Source: Whitmania pigra
Taxonomy: Eukaryota; Annelida; Clitellata; Hirudinida; Haemopidae
Assembly: GCA_021613335.1 (NCBI GenBank)
Contig: JAJTWR010000205.1
Coordinates: 1,446,001 to 1,510,000 of the forward strand
Direction of reading: 5' to 3'
DNA: 64,000 nt
The notes under the pieces were generated by a model. The model was not told the DNA's origin, did no database searches, and worked only from the letters and a program-made list of their open reading frames with translations. Made by a program: the position numbers and the translations under genes. The first letter of the stretch is position 1. Each line of letters begins with the position of its first letter. Positions 40,746-53,700 of the stretch are shown here, piece after piece.

Positions 40746-41447
40746 TTATTTTACCGTATACTTGATACAGTCATAAAGCGACAGGAAACGTTTGTAAAGT
40801 AATGTCAGAGACTCTCCGGAATAAGTTCCTGTTAATAAAGACCATTTATTATAATTTTTTTAAACTCATATTGAATAGGTATGCCTCTATTATCCCACTA
40901 ACCTGACCACGTTTTCTGATTAGTTCTTGGCATAAATAAATCATCAATATCAGAAAGATCAGGATCTTTCAGCAGGTGAGAACTGAAACAAATAAAATTG
41001 AGCTTAAGTATTAATATTACTTCATAAAATTTGACTAGTAATTTGTTGTTTAATTGAACTTCTGGGACAATTGTAAAAATCAAAATAAGCAACCTTATAC
41101 GAATCGATATTTCATCTAATCGCTTCTTGAGTATTTCCTAGAATAATAACGATAATAATGATATAATTCATGCCCGATGAGAAAGAATTACTATTAAACT
41201 TTCATAAAAATATCATTCATATTTTTGAAACAGACAAACGTACCTCTTGATCAGGATCTGGATCATCATCATCATCATCGAAGTTATGGTATAAGGACAT
41301 GTACTCTTTTTGAAGTTCGAGCATTGTTCCAATGAGCTTTTGAATATCTGAAACAATTCATAACATTGCTTTAAAACAGATAATATACTTTGTTATCAAC
41401 TACAAAATAACTTTACCGAGTTTTTCTTCGCGGTCTACCGAAGACAT
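40746..41447 (-). CDS. Unrecognised small five-exon protein, 113 residues
   Basis: Exons 41417-41447, 41244-41347, 41094-41137, 40903-40982, 40746-40828 have GT-AG ends and phases that sum to 114 codons. The start is MSSVDREEKLDIQKLIGTML. A predicted helix (LIGTMLELQKEYMSLYHNF) leads into an Asp-rich run (six consecutive Asp, then PDPDQE). A second helix EILKKRLDEISIRI and a conserved-looking acidic motif LLKDPDLSDIDDLFMPR follow, ending LLYKRFLSLYDCIKYTVK. It has no signal peptide or membrane span. It could be a small coiled-coil subunit of a larger complex, which is inference only. The stop TAA overlaps an AATAAA. I do not recognise the family. Confidence 0.68.
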
Positions 41448-41596
41448 TTTTGAATTTTTAAATTCAAAATGTAATTATCAGAGTTTAAAATCTGTAATTA
41501 CAAAAATGTTTCTATAATTATCCTATAAAGAATTCCATTATTTATTTTGTTATGAAAGTAGTTTTTTTTTATCCTTAAAATCTATTTTGCTTTAGC

Positions 41597-42242
41597 CAGG
41601 GGTCAACAAACTTTCTTAAAAGTGCACCTGATAATTGCCAAATGTCAAGCACAGGCCACATAATCATTCTTTACACTACTTGCAAGCTAGAATGAGAGAG
41701 CTCTGAGAGAAAAGAAGAAAAACTAAGTTTGACATCCCATGTTAATCGATGGTGAGTGGTATGCAATGCTCAAAAACAGACGGCCAACATATTTATTTAA
41801 TAAAGAGTTATCAATGAAGGCGACGTTTGCATAATGATAGTTACAGCAGATGCACATATCCGAATCTCACAAACCAAGCAGCAAAAATGCTTAGTGAGAT
41901 TTGTGAAACTGACTTTTAGATTTAAAGATATCGTCAACGTTTAGATCCCATGAGACGGGAAAGACTTGGGATGGTGCAAAATAAGAAAACATTACAACAG
42001 ACAAGAAAATCTAGATACAATAGCTTTAAACTGAAAATTGTAAATTTAGATGTCCGCACCCAGAAGCCGGAATATCTCCTCATAGGTGAAGGTCTAGTAT
42101 TCTAAGCATAATATTTAAATTATGTCACAACGTTTCGTGTTCCATATGTTTGTAAATATATATAGATCAAATTAAGATACTGTCGGTGAGCTTTACGAAC
42201 TGATGTCGAGGGCCGCATCCGGGCCGTGATTTGGTGACCCTA
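41597..42242. mobile_element. Non-autonomous hAT-like element (~646 bp)
   Basis: The left end is caggggtcaacaaacttt. The right end, reversed, is tagggtcaccaaatcacgg, preceded by a gggccgcat...gggcc stretch typical of hAT MITEs of the 'CAGGGGTCACCAAAC' kind. Flanks gctttagc (41589-41596) and attttagc (42243-42250) agree at six of eight bases. The inside has no coding potential. It is an old, decayed copy. Confidence 0.65.
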
Positions 42243-42581
42243 ATTTTAGCATTGGTTTGATAATTCGTAATACATCATAGTACAAGCCAGGTTTTTAAAT
42301 ACATTTCTTTTTTTGACCTGGTAGAAACTTAACCTTTTCTGTATGTGGTACCTTGCTGATGGCTGCTCTTGATGGATACTATGATTGGTCTGCTTGAAGT
42401 TTATATTCAATTGATCTAGTGAATAGTATATTTGTTCATTTTATTTTCACATCAACAACTGAAGATCACATGGCAACGCAATAATATACTTTTAAAAACA
42501 AGTTTTTAATTGCAGATTAATCACACATTTTTTACGAGTTAGTTTGGCAAATTAATCTTTAGTATCTTTTCCCGCCTCCCG
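42243..42581. other. Intergenic; nothing seen
   Basis: AT-rich DNA between the MITE and the C1orf198-derived pseudogene. Confidence 0.45.
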
Positions 42582-43045
42582 GAGATTATGTATTAAATCC
42601 AAAATTGAGCCATTCGCCATTAGCAATAACATCGCACCTCGTGCCAAAACGAAGTCTGCGCTTCTCGTTTTAGAAAATTCAACCATTAAACCTAAAGAAG
42701 ACTGAAAGAAAAAGGCTCTTTCTGGTCGAAAGCGATCATCTGGTCCACAAGAACCATCCGCTGTTGCAGCGCTTTATAACTGGATCTGTCCAGCAATGAA
42801 GAACCCAAGGATCTAGGCAATTATAATGAGGTGTTCCCGGATTTTCGTGAACCTTCACTGGAGGATTTCCTTTCCAGACCTTTGGAATCTCTGAATGACT
42901 TGGTATTGGAGTAGTTGATGGATAAATCTGACTAATTCACATTAAATCAGACTAATTGGATGTTGCCTACATTTCTGCTAATTTTTAGATTCACTTCTAA
43001 CTAATAAAAAACCATTATAAATCACATTTGACGTGTTTCCATACG
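42582..43045 (+). pseudogene. C1orf198: Decayed segmental copy of the C1orf198 homologue (exon 3 end + intron 3)
   Basis: Sequence corresponding to about 29550-30012 reappears in the same orientation 13 kb away. The best-kept blocks are gaggtgttcc(t/c)gga, ttcactggaggatttccttt ccagacctttggaatctctg, and ataaatcacatttgacg. The copy continues past the exon 3 donor (cttg|gtattg kept) through the intron and stops at the intron's acceptor, so it arose at the DNA level and is not a processed pseudogene. Small deletions, frameshifts and in-frame stops (for example after cctaaagaagac) remove coding potential. Confidence 0.9.
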
Positions 43046-44879
43046 CCTCTGGCGCCTAATGAATTGAAAAAAATACTCTGAGGACATTGAAAGATTATTG
43101 CACGAACAAGTAAATTTTATTTTTGACATTAAATTTTTAATTTGACATTTGAAAAATAAAAAGTTGAAACTATCAGTAGATACGTATTTTATTCTACGAA
43201 GTAATTATGAACTCGTCGCTCACTTGGTATTTTTATATCTAATGTTTTTCCTCATTCTAAGTTTGGATCTTTTTTGTTCAGATTCAAGTGAAATGTATTC
43301 GCTCGGGGCGTTTTAAGCTTCGCTTTAGAACCAAACATACTTTAGCATGTACGCACGCCCAAACACTGGCTTCTTCCAGTTAGACGATTTGAATCTTTAT
43401 TTTCGAAAACAATTGTATAAATGAGTTTCCCCTCCGGCTCTTGCAGGTATTTATATAAGGTTAAGGTCATGTCTGGATGTGTCGCAAACCTCCAAGCTTT
43501 AGACTGGAATTAAAAGTAAATGATTAGAAGTAACAATTCTCAAGGATGTTAGCCATTTAAAAGTACATTTTCGTTCCAAGTTTTGATTTTCTAAAAGCTA
43601 AAAACTTTGTGTCGCCGACTAAAACAACGTCGTTAACAAGACACGCGAACAGTCAGTCATAAATGCGTAGCCCCAGGGTTTAGAACCAAATTAAGGCAGT
43701 TGCTAAAATCCTCCGGCTATATAGCTTTCCGATAAATTACGTTGTGTACGTGAATGCTTTTTGCCTGAGGATGTGAATTCGAAAATTTCAGTTTGCTCCG
43801 ACGGGTCCGAAAACGAAATTGTTCAGGGGCCTGCTGAAGAGTTGGCCGGGTTTTTTTCAAGTGGCCATTTTGCTTTTATCAGATTTTATAACAACTCTGT
43901 CGGCTGCAAACGTTTGTCTGGATGTTGTCGAATTCTCCATATTGCCGATGTTATCGCTAATCAGCAAGATCTGTCAACAGGCCTAGAGTGAAATGCCGAA
44001 GCGTCCTTTTGTTTCCGTTGAGAAAATATGCCCATGAGCGAGAAATGGTCGTGTTTGCTAGAAAATAAATTTGCGGTCGAGCATTTTCCGAGTGAGGTTG
44101 CATCATTTCGCCGATAAGAATTGATAAGAAATTACATTCTGTGATCCTGAGCAGAACAAAATGGCATAAAGCTGACCAGCCTGAGGGCTTAAAAGTGATA
44201 ATTATCCATGCGACCGTCGCCATATTTTGATATTTTTAAGGAAGATGTTTTAAAATTGTCTAGTTTATCTATCAGAGCACTTCGGTCAAGGCCAGGTTTC
44301 TTCCATTTCATCCAAGTGAGGAGATCAGGTAATTGTCGTTATCCGTGTCATCCTGTCCGTCATCAGCATCGGCACAGCAATGAGACCGCAGATCTGAGTC
44401 TAAAGCCCGAGGGAAATCTGGGAATGTATTGAAATGTGGGTAGGGAACCGTTCGTAGCTGGCGTTATAAATATTCATTGTTAATAATTATTTCTCTATTA
44501 CGTCACGTTAAGCCCATGAGAGATAATCGCCATCAATTGTTTATGTGTATTGTTGTCATAGTAACCTGACTTGCGCTATGTGTCTGGATAAGACGTTAAT
44601 TTATTTTGTATTTTATTTTTTTATTTATATTCTCTCAAGCGAATCAAGAAAACAAAGGCAAGCGACAAAACGGGGGAAGCATGAAAAAAGCGAATAACAC
44701 AAACAAAAATTATCATACATGTATATTTAGTTTCCAACAGTCACAAAACCGAGAGTGGTATGAGATATTTGTTGACGTTTTAAGCTAGATTTTTAAATCC
44801 AGCTTAATAATGCTAGCAATTTCAATAAAGTTCAGCAATAGTCTTCAGATCCAATGAATTTAGTAATTACAATTCTAAC
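43046..44879. other. Gene-poor interval; nothing assignable
   Basis: Non-coding by inspection. Short frames (43761-43991, 43957-44223, 44208-44432) overlap on both strands and show no domain. Confidence 0.45.
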
Positions 44880-45400
44880 TGTTTATTTATTTCAATTACA
44901 TAATCGTCATTATCATCGCTGACATCGACGTCATCATCATCGTCATTATCGTGGCGTCGTCGTCATCATCATAGTCATTATCGTCGTCGAAGTCATCATC
45001 ATCATTGCCCGCGTAATCGTCAACATCACAGTCATCGCCATCAAAAAGAGGAATAAACACGGATCGCCCGGTATTACATTTCAGGCAAATTTCTTGGGGC
45101 TCCGGAGACGAATGTTTGGGCGAACCCTTTTCATCTTTTCCTGATTAGGCGAAGGCTTGTGACCTTTGAACCCGTTCGCTCGCTTTCAAGACCTCTTCAG
45201 TTACCATTGCTAAGCAGATCGTCAGTAATCATTTGTTCGTGATACCTTAAGATCAAGTGTTTCCCGTTATCAATGCGCGTCTGGAATTTCACCAACACCA
45301 TCGCCATCATCACCGTCATCAACATCAGTATCATCATCGTCGTCGCCGTCGGCTACCTTCTCATCATTATCGTCATCGTCATCATCATCATATCAGTATT
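44880..45400. repeat. Degenerate ATC/GTC microsatellite tracts
   Basis: Two tracts (about 44900-45040 and 45280-45395) of interrupted ATC, GTC and ATT triplets. Apparent His/Arg-rich frames here are translations of the repeat. Confidence 0.85.
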
Positions 45401-45518
45401 TTAGCAAGATTTTTAAGACCAAGCAAATGCCAAGTTTAATGGAGACGCCTTAAAAACCTAGTCATAGTTCCGGGATCTTATTGTCAACTATTTGCAATTA
45501 TAACGTCTGCTAAATTAA

Positions 45519-45569
45519 TTAATAATAATAATAATAATAATCACAATCATAAAAAATAATAGTAATAAT

Positions 45570-45609
<40 letters not shown>

Positions 45610-45612
45610 TAA
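45519..45612. repeat. AAT microsatellite
   Basis: AAT triplets with cacaatcataaaa and tagt interruptions. Confidence 0.95.
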
Positions 45613-46256
45613 TAAAAGACACCTGGACTTGGAATGAAACATGTGCACATCTCCGATGCCTCCTGGAGTAGCCGGGAGGAGTCACCGTGAATTGCACCTC
45701 CGACGTCGCACCTTTCCTCTCTCCTTTCGCAAACATCTCTCCTTGTCTCACTATGTACGTCTTTGTCTCCCTGGATGGCTCTTTGCTTTGCCATCCGCTT
45801 GTAGCTTGATTGATTAATCAATTTATTCATAATTTAACATAATCACCCCGCTTTGATTTTGGCTTAGTGTTTCTATCTTCAATTAACTACTTACCCCTTA
45901 TTCTTTTGTAATATAGCATGACACTTTCTTTTAAGCTGTGATAAATGTGTTTCTCAATTCATTTTTAGTATCTTTCTGTTAGTCTCTTTATCCCTGTGTT
46001 TGTCTGTTTGTTTTAGTACTGACGGATACGACAGATGCGAGGCTGATAGATTAGGCTGGACGGAGACGGAGGCGTCTAAAATTAGTAGCAGGAATTTCAT
46101 AATAATATCGTCCATGTATTTTTTTGTAATTCTAAACTTTTTTGTACAAATATTAATTTGTGTTTATAATCATTGAATTCAATATTTTAATATTTTAATA
46201 TGTTAATAATTATATTTATGTCAACTAAATGATTGAAGACAAATAAAAAATATATT

Positions 46257-46257
<1 letters not shown>
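45613..46257. other. Intergenic; nothing assignable
   Basis: Includes a minus-strand frame at 45609-45830 without recognisable similarity. Confidence 0.4.

Positions 46258-46301
<44 letters not shown>
46258..46301. repeat. AAT microsatellite
   Basis: About 14 uninterrupted AAT units. Confidence 0.95.
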
Positions 46302-46303
<2 letters not shown>

Positions 46304-47412
46304 TTATGATCGCTTTGAGTGAAGTTTACCACAATCAACACGCGAGTTATTATGAATTATTTTTATCTTGGTCGCAAGAATTAACTGCAATCTTTAAAAC
46401 TTAACAATCAATAATTATGTTAGCATCAACAGTAACAGCATCAATAACAACAACAACATGCTAACAATGCCGTAACAATTTCAACGAGAGATAGTCGAAG
46501 TCTTCCTTTCCATAAAATCTCCGCCCGGAGTGACCACTCCACGTCGACAAAAGGTGACACGCCTAAGAACCTCTCCATGCTCTTCCAGATGTTTTCTTCT
46601 TCCCTACTCAAGAAGCACTTGGCCGCAATAGTCTCCCGCTTAGCCATATGTGTCTCGATTCTTTCTCGCAAACCCAAACAAGTTTGCGAGGACTCATAGA
46701 GGGTCTTTCATTCGATTTGAATCGAAGATGTAAACAAAATAACGGTCAGACGGTCTGGGAATTCCCCTGAAGCCAAGTGCTGCTTCTTCTTAACAAAGGT
46801 GGAATGAACCATTTAACTGCAACCTTTCATGATCGATGTTGAGCTCTTCCCTAATACCTTCAATCTATCTCCCTCCCTCTCTCATTCAGTCATTCATTCA
46901 TTCGCCCATTGACTCTTCTCTCCACCATCGATATGCCATGCTTCCTACCTCAGCTTGAATGGAGTGCATTGTCTGCAGATTTAGACGCTTGTTTTGCTTA
47001 TCAAAACCTATGGGTAACATGTTTAACAGTCCGTTTGGCGAAGTTTTCTGCCGTTAAAAATAATTATTGGTCTGCACGTTGGGGGCTAGATTTCAAAACA
47101 CATTTTAAAATATGTTTTTAAAGTGCTAAGATAAATCTAGGTCCGTCAAATCGACAGATAAAATCATTTAGAAAAGGATACCGCAATCGCAGCTAACACG
47201 AAACTGAAAGTGCAAACACAACAAAACTTTTTTTTTTTTAGATCACACGTTCCCTCACTAGAAATCACAAATAGAGTAGAAATATCACTTCCCGTCAAGA
47301 ACGTCATCAAAAATGTCAGCTCGAGCGATGCAATTTAAAGATTTCCAAAGACCGACCAGGTCGTAATAGGGATGATGTACCTTGCATGTTTGTGCGCGCA
47401 TGTCATCGTGTC
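46302..47412. other. Upstream region of the KCTD1/15 gene
   Basis: Non-coding as far as I can tell. A minus-strand 78-codon frame (46441-46677) has mixed composition but no family I know. Any regulatory content for the KCTD gene would lie here. Confidence 0.4.
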
Positions 47413-47420
47413 TATATAAA
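47413..47420 (+). promoter_or_regulatory. TATA box, KCTD1/15 gene
   Basis: tatataaa followed by gaggcg. About 30 bp downstream begins the putative first exon, which ends at a consensus donor (gaaag|gtgaga) at 47599. The combination suggests a focused promoter, unlike the TATA-less housekeeping pairs to the left. Confidence 0.6.
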
Positions 47421-47444
47421 GAGGCGAACAGGTTGATTCCGCGT

Positions 47445-47599
47445 CAGCGCTTTTGTGTACCGTAGACCCGAGGGTTTCGTAGTTGAAACCGTTGATCATC
47501 CAGTGGTTTTACAAGGCTCCCTCAGAATCCCTACCTGTGCTCCTAGTGGTTTAAACGCGCACCTTCTCTTGTGTCTCTTTGGCTGCCAATTCGTGAAAG
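47445..47599 (+). other. Putative 5' UTR exon of the KCTD1/15 gene
   Basis: A comparatively GC-rich segment from about 30 bp past the TATA box to the donor gtgagatttt at 47600. The acceptor for the next exon is tttattttcag before 48152. It contains an upstream ATG (47455) opening a short frame that reads into the intron. The exact start is unknown. Confidence 0.5.
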
Positions 47600-48166
47600 G
47601 TGAGATTTTGAAATTGTTTTCGAAACGCAACGACGACAACGACGGGCGCTTATAGTTTGTTATGCCTGGTGTTTAATTTAGAACGAAAAAAAGAGATTAA
47701 ATTAAGTACTTTTTCGAGCGTGTGAAACACTTTACAGCGAAAAGAGTCATTCATAAGTAATTTAATTGTATAAGATGTTGATTGCATTTTTTCTTTGACC
47801 CAAAGAGAATTATACCTCTAGGCCGATTTTGTCCATTATTTGACTAGCCCGAGGCTTCCAAATAATCGCACAAAAACCTGGCACGCCGGCTTCGCGTTAT
47901 AAAAAGCTAATAAGAATTGCACCTTCCTAATATCTTCGCTCCGTCCCATCATCTTTTGTTCAATTCTCGAGTTGTTTGTGGCTAGGGGGTTGAGGGCTGT
48001 CAGTGAAAGCCTTAGCAGGTTTTAGGGTAGGCTATTCTACAAAATTTCAGATTTTCTATTTCGAGATTATTTGATTATAATTTTAAAATTTTAAATCTAA
48101 CTCATTTATTACATATTTATTTTTTTTGATCGCATTAATTTTTATTTTCAGAATTTCATTTCAAAG

Positions 48167-50686
48167 ATGAGGGCAGCCATTATTTCTAATCCATTCCTAT
48201 TTCAAAGAGTTGGCGTACAACAACCCCCCAACAGGTCAATCATGGACGCCCCCGGGAGCCCCAACTCGACCCCTTCTCCGCCCTTGGTCACGAGCATGAC
48301 CTCGCCTGCCCCTAGCTCCATTTATAACAAAATTTCCGGGGTGCCATGCCCTGCCACTCCTACCCGATACACTGCCCCAGTACACATTGATGTTGGGGGC
48401 TGTATTTACACGTCGTCTTTGGAGACGCTCACCAAGTTAGTTTGATGACACTAAGAATTATTAATTAATTATATAATTCACTTTAATATTATTCTAATGA
48501 ATAACCTTTTCTTTGTATAATAATTCATTCTTGATAAAACGATAATAGCTAGTTTGCATAGGGATAGTTATATAATATTATTCTTAAATTATAGTATATA
48601 TATGTATTATATTTTATCATTTGTTGCATTATATTTATCCTAAACATCCCGACGGCCAAAGATGCTATCGGAAAATGAGGTGACATCTTGAATGAGACCT
48701 GCAAGCATTGAAATGTTTCCATCCAAACAATAAGCGTCATAACCTCTGACCGAAACACCTGTGATTGACCTCCGGGTTCAACTAACGACCTCAGAAGGTG
48801 TCTAAGTTCAACTCTTAAGGGTCAATGGGTGTTGATAAGAACTAGGGGAACGGTTTCTATTATTGCTGACAGCGATAATATTGGCAAAAGAGATATGACC
48901 ATTTCGTAATAAGCTAAGATAATTTATAGAAACAATTCCAGAAATAATAACAGAATCATCGTCGTCGTCTTCATCGCCATCGCCATCATCAGCAGCATTA
49001 CCACCATCAAGGCTAATGTTATTATTTGAATTTTTATTCAATGTCATTATTTAAAATACTTTACTCGAATTAATTACTACTAATTGTTTATTAATTACCA
49101 CTTCGCATGTTTGTATGTCGGCTTCGTTCGACTTCACTGTCTCCTTCTCCATGGCATCTTGTCATTTCCATTCCCATCCATTCATCCAGCGTATCTCTTC
49201 CGCCAAGCTCACTGCGCCTGGAGCGGCCATTTTTGCTCCAAAATAAGAATAAGGCTTGAAAGCAATTCTGCTCCCGGTCATGATCTGGACGTTGGTTATA
49301 ATCTCATCAAGGAGGCATGCACGCCACTCTGTCATCCAGTCTGTGCCTCTTAGTGTCCTACTTAATGTCCCTCTCCGGGAACTCCGAAGGCCCCTAGGTG
49401 TGCCTGTCCGGTCGCTTCCTATGATGCTCTGTCGGCTGTATTGCTGTTTGTGTATCCGTTTCTCATCATGATTGCCTTGTTTGTATATTATGTTTAGATG
49501 ATTGGACGGATGTTTTGATCTGCATCCCTTGACAGAAAAGTATAATGGCGAAACAACTGCCAGAAACCAGGGTCGATAGTTTTTCTACATATACTCTTTT
49601 TGTTTGTAATAGAAGTATACAATATAATCACGACCAACGTTAAAGGACAGTCCAATGCACTCAGACGCACAACAGCACAAGGTGGCATTTCCACTCCAGC
49701 ACTGAAATGTGCTCCCGGCGTCTTGGAAAGAGCCTGGATGGACGTGGATGACTGCCTGGGGAGGATTGCCTCAGAGTGCTGCATAATTTCACTCTTAACC
49801 CGAGGCCAAGTGGAAAATCGTGACCAGGCGACGCGGCGCTCGCTTCTACAAATCATCTATCCTTTCGTTCATCAGCCGATCCATCTATTTGCTTATCCAA
49901 TCGTCGATCCATCCATCTATCACCTGACCATATACCTATCCGTTCATTGATTCATCCACCCAACGATCCATTTATCAAGCCAGCCACGTACTACCTTTCT
50001 AATCCTGTATTCCAAATTGCCCCCGAGTCAAGACACTCTTCTTAAGGGTCGAACCACCCACTCTGAAGGGCGCACAATCTCCCCTCTCCCCTCACTTATA
50101 CTTTCCACATTCATGTAGATTGATGCGGTTGAAATGTCACTGTTGGTTGTACGCTTGACCTGAAAGTTCTTTGACCATTTATCATCTCAATTTTCGCTTC
50201 ACATTTTGAGACATTTTTAGACGCCTCCCGTCGCCATGTTAATTAAATGTTAGTGTTTCTCAATTTAATTCTACATTCGACATTTCGTACAGATTTGCAA
50301 TATGTTGGCGTTTCGTAATCGTAAGCATGTATTCCTAGATAAAGCCAGATCTATCTTCTTTGACCTCAAAGGAATTTTTAAGTTTCAGAACACGTACATA
50401 AATAGCTGATAAGATTTTATAAATTTTCAATTTTAATAACTCGATTCATGCGTAAAGTTTATCATATTTTATTCATTATTAATATTAATATTAATATCAA
50501 TATCGTTGTTATTATTGTCATTATTATCATTATCATTATTTGAATTTAGTAATAAGGTCATCGACATCACTAATGATTGCAACATGATAAGTATCTATTT
50601 TGTTTTTGCTGTTTTAGTATATTTCGATATTCAGAAAACCAGTTTTAAATGTTTTGTATATGCTATCACCTTTTCATTGTTCTTGC

Positions 50687-50729
<43 letters not shown>

Positions 50730-53700
50730 TAATTAAGCATTCACTTTTAAAAAAGTATTTTGAAATAATAATTTTAATTTCTTCTTATTATTATTATTAC
50801 TATTAATCATTATCAATATCATTATATTATATAGAAGAATGCAATTTCTTTTTACCATTATTTCTATAATAACATTATTATCATCATATAATTAAAGTAA
50901 TTTTTAAAAAAAGAAACAACACCGTGATGAATACGAGCGATCTGACTTTGAGTTGAAAATCAAGAATAGAGTCAGGTTACCCGACCCGGGGCTAGAAGCT
51001 CTTGTATGTCGCCCGAAACGCATCCTGCTCTCCGTATTATTAGTTCTTTCATGTGGAAAATTGACCGCTGGAGCCAGCGATGATGTGGAAGAGGAAGAAA
51101 GATGATGGTGGAGTGCTTTTTTTTTTACTTTCGTTTTCTAAACTCTTTCCCCAAAGAACTATCCGAGTCCTTGTTTAGGTCGAATTTCGAGTGAAGTAGA
51201 TTTTGGTGTTTAACGAATTTGTGAGAATATGTCTGCTGTTGAGATCGTATTTGACGAGATATTAAAACTGTAAGATGTAATCTTTAAAATATGTCAGCAT
51301 ATTTATTTTCGGAAGAATTTGTCACTTGATAAATAGTTTCTTTCAAAATCGAGAGTAGGTTTCGACAAGACACCTCTTGGCGGTCATCGTTCTAATCATT
51401 ACCATCACCGCTGTCACCTTCACCTTCATCGTCACCATCATCGCCTTCATCCATTTGCACTCTGGCGCGTCTCCCTGACTATTAATTAATGGACACTCGA
51501 TAATCTCAAGCTCATCTTGTGTCTTGTGTCCGGGGGCTGCCATTTTACACTCACTAATTATTATCTCACGGAGTTCTTCCCCCCATTCCGCGCTCTTATC
51601 TCTCCCTCTTTTCCTACTTATCTTCCTTTTTTATCTTTTACTTTTTATCTACACACCTTTACTGACCAATCATTCATTCTCCTCCTCCATTGCTTCGTTG
51701 CTATTGGTGGATGGTCTTGGAAGTTCGTCTGCCATTTCCAGCGGCATTCCAGTGAATCTCGTAGAGGCTCATGAAACTCTTGGCCGCCAGTTATAGGATT
51801 ATGAATTCATTAACCGAACTCTCGGAAAGCGACATCTACCCGTCGTCGTGGTAGACCATCGCCAACTCCGTCATCTCGTCGCCTCCTCAGAATGGGTGGG
51901 GAGAAAAAGAGGAGAGGAAACCTTAGCGAGACTAAATGTCCCCAAGGCGATGATTAATAGGCTTCTTTCTTATTTTATCTTCAAGCCGTTCGACTAATTT
52001 ATTTTTCTTTTCATCTTCTTCACGTCTTCTTTCCACCTGCCTGGGGTCTTTACAGGGTATCTTCGAAACTCCGGCGATCGATTTTCCAAGCCGATCCGGT
52101 GGAGCCGATTGTCTCGGCAGGAGACCGCCAAATGACAGAGAAAAAAGTCTCGAGACTGGCATCTTGGAGAGGATTTTAGACGCGGAATGAAAATTTAAAA
52201 ATACCTCGAGAGGAGAGAATTTATAAAAAAAAATAAAAAAAACAACAAACTGAGAAACTAAAAAGTTACGAAAAGTACATCGGAAGAGGATTATGAAACC
52301 TTCCAAAAGTATGCGAAGCTCCATAAACTACTGCTGCCGACGGAGAGAAGAGTTTTTCGTGCGTTCGTTTAATATTAATTACAAAATTTATTTCCTAGGG
52401 ATTCGGGAATCAAACGCACCTTTCTTTCTTAAGTATTTTTTTTTCCATTCATTCTTTCTTTCTTCCACTCAATCCTCTTTTATTCATTCTTTCGGCACGT
52501 TTCCTTCTATCCATCGGAGGAAAACTCCCACGAGAGGAAAAGCTTAGTCGTGCGTGTAATGACCGGTCACCAATCGCGGTACCTTTCTACCTGGTTTGTA
52601 CCTGGTCGGAAATACCGGCGAATCCATTTATTCTCGCGGCCTTTCATTTTCCGAGGAGGGATAATTTGAAACTTTCTCCTTGATTGATGTTCGCTGCTAA
52701 ATTAAAAAAATCCACAATAAGATAAGATGGAATCGAGGAAGACATAGAGCGGAATAGATGGAACGATTTGGAAGCAGATAAAAACATTACAATCCCCTTC
52801 GACATAAAATTCTGCCGTAAAATTTCTAAGGTGTCCTGTGGATTGTTGAAATTAATAAGCAGATCTTTTGAGGTTACGCCCAAGTAAAAATATTTCGTTG
52901 TTGAGAATCCGTTGCGGTCGCGTTCAATATCCACTCTCTGTGCACTGCATGCCCTTGGGAAATACGCTGTTAATAATAGTTAAGTGCCTCAGGTAATATC
53001 GCCCGTGGCAGTCATCTTGGGTTGCATTTTCTAACTGTAATTACATTTTTTCCTCGATACAAAAAAAATTAATTTAAATAATAAATTCGTCATTAACAGT
53101 TAATCCGAGATGTATTAATTTGTGGTGTTCAATTAATTAACCGTTGCCTTAATTAATTTTAGTGAAACAATTCAATTAATTCTCACCTATTTAGGTATCC
53201 AGAATCAAAGCTGGCAAAAATGTTCAACGGCAGCGTACCCATCATATTGGACAGTCTCAAGCAGCACTACTTCATAGACAGGGACGGAAAAATGTTTCGC
53301 CACGTACTCAACTTCGTGCGGACCGGAAATCTGACAGTGCCGGAAAACTTCGACGAATTGGACTTGCTTTTGGAAGAGGCCAAGTTCTTCGAATTGATTC
53401 CGCTCATCAGGGCTGTCGAGAATCTGAAACGCCATCAACAACAGAGGCAGAGTCCCATTCAACCTGCAAGATCACAGAGGATGCATTCGCAAGAATTTCA
53501 GCCCATGCCGAAGAGATCCAGGTGGAATGGGCCGGAGGATCTGACGACGGAGGGAGAGAGAAAGAACACGGAGGAGACTGAGAGCAGGTATACCGTGGAA
53601 TGCGTCGTCATGAACGTCAGTCCCGACCTCGGGGAAAGAATTACTCTAAGTGCAGACAGGTTCGTGCTGGAGAATCTATTCCCAGAGCTCGACCAGGGAC

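Noticed and set aside
49490..49860. Overlapping frames of 116-120 codons in the KCTD intron
   Set aside because: Both strands are open at once because of GC-richer composition. Neither shows a domain or splice-consistent neighbours.
51932..52324. 130-codon minus-strand frame in the KCTD intron
   Set aside because: Low-complexity ends and no recognisable motif. Splice signals do not link it to anything.
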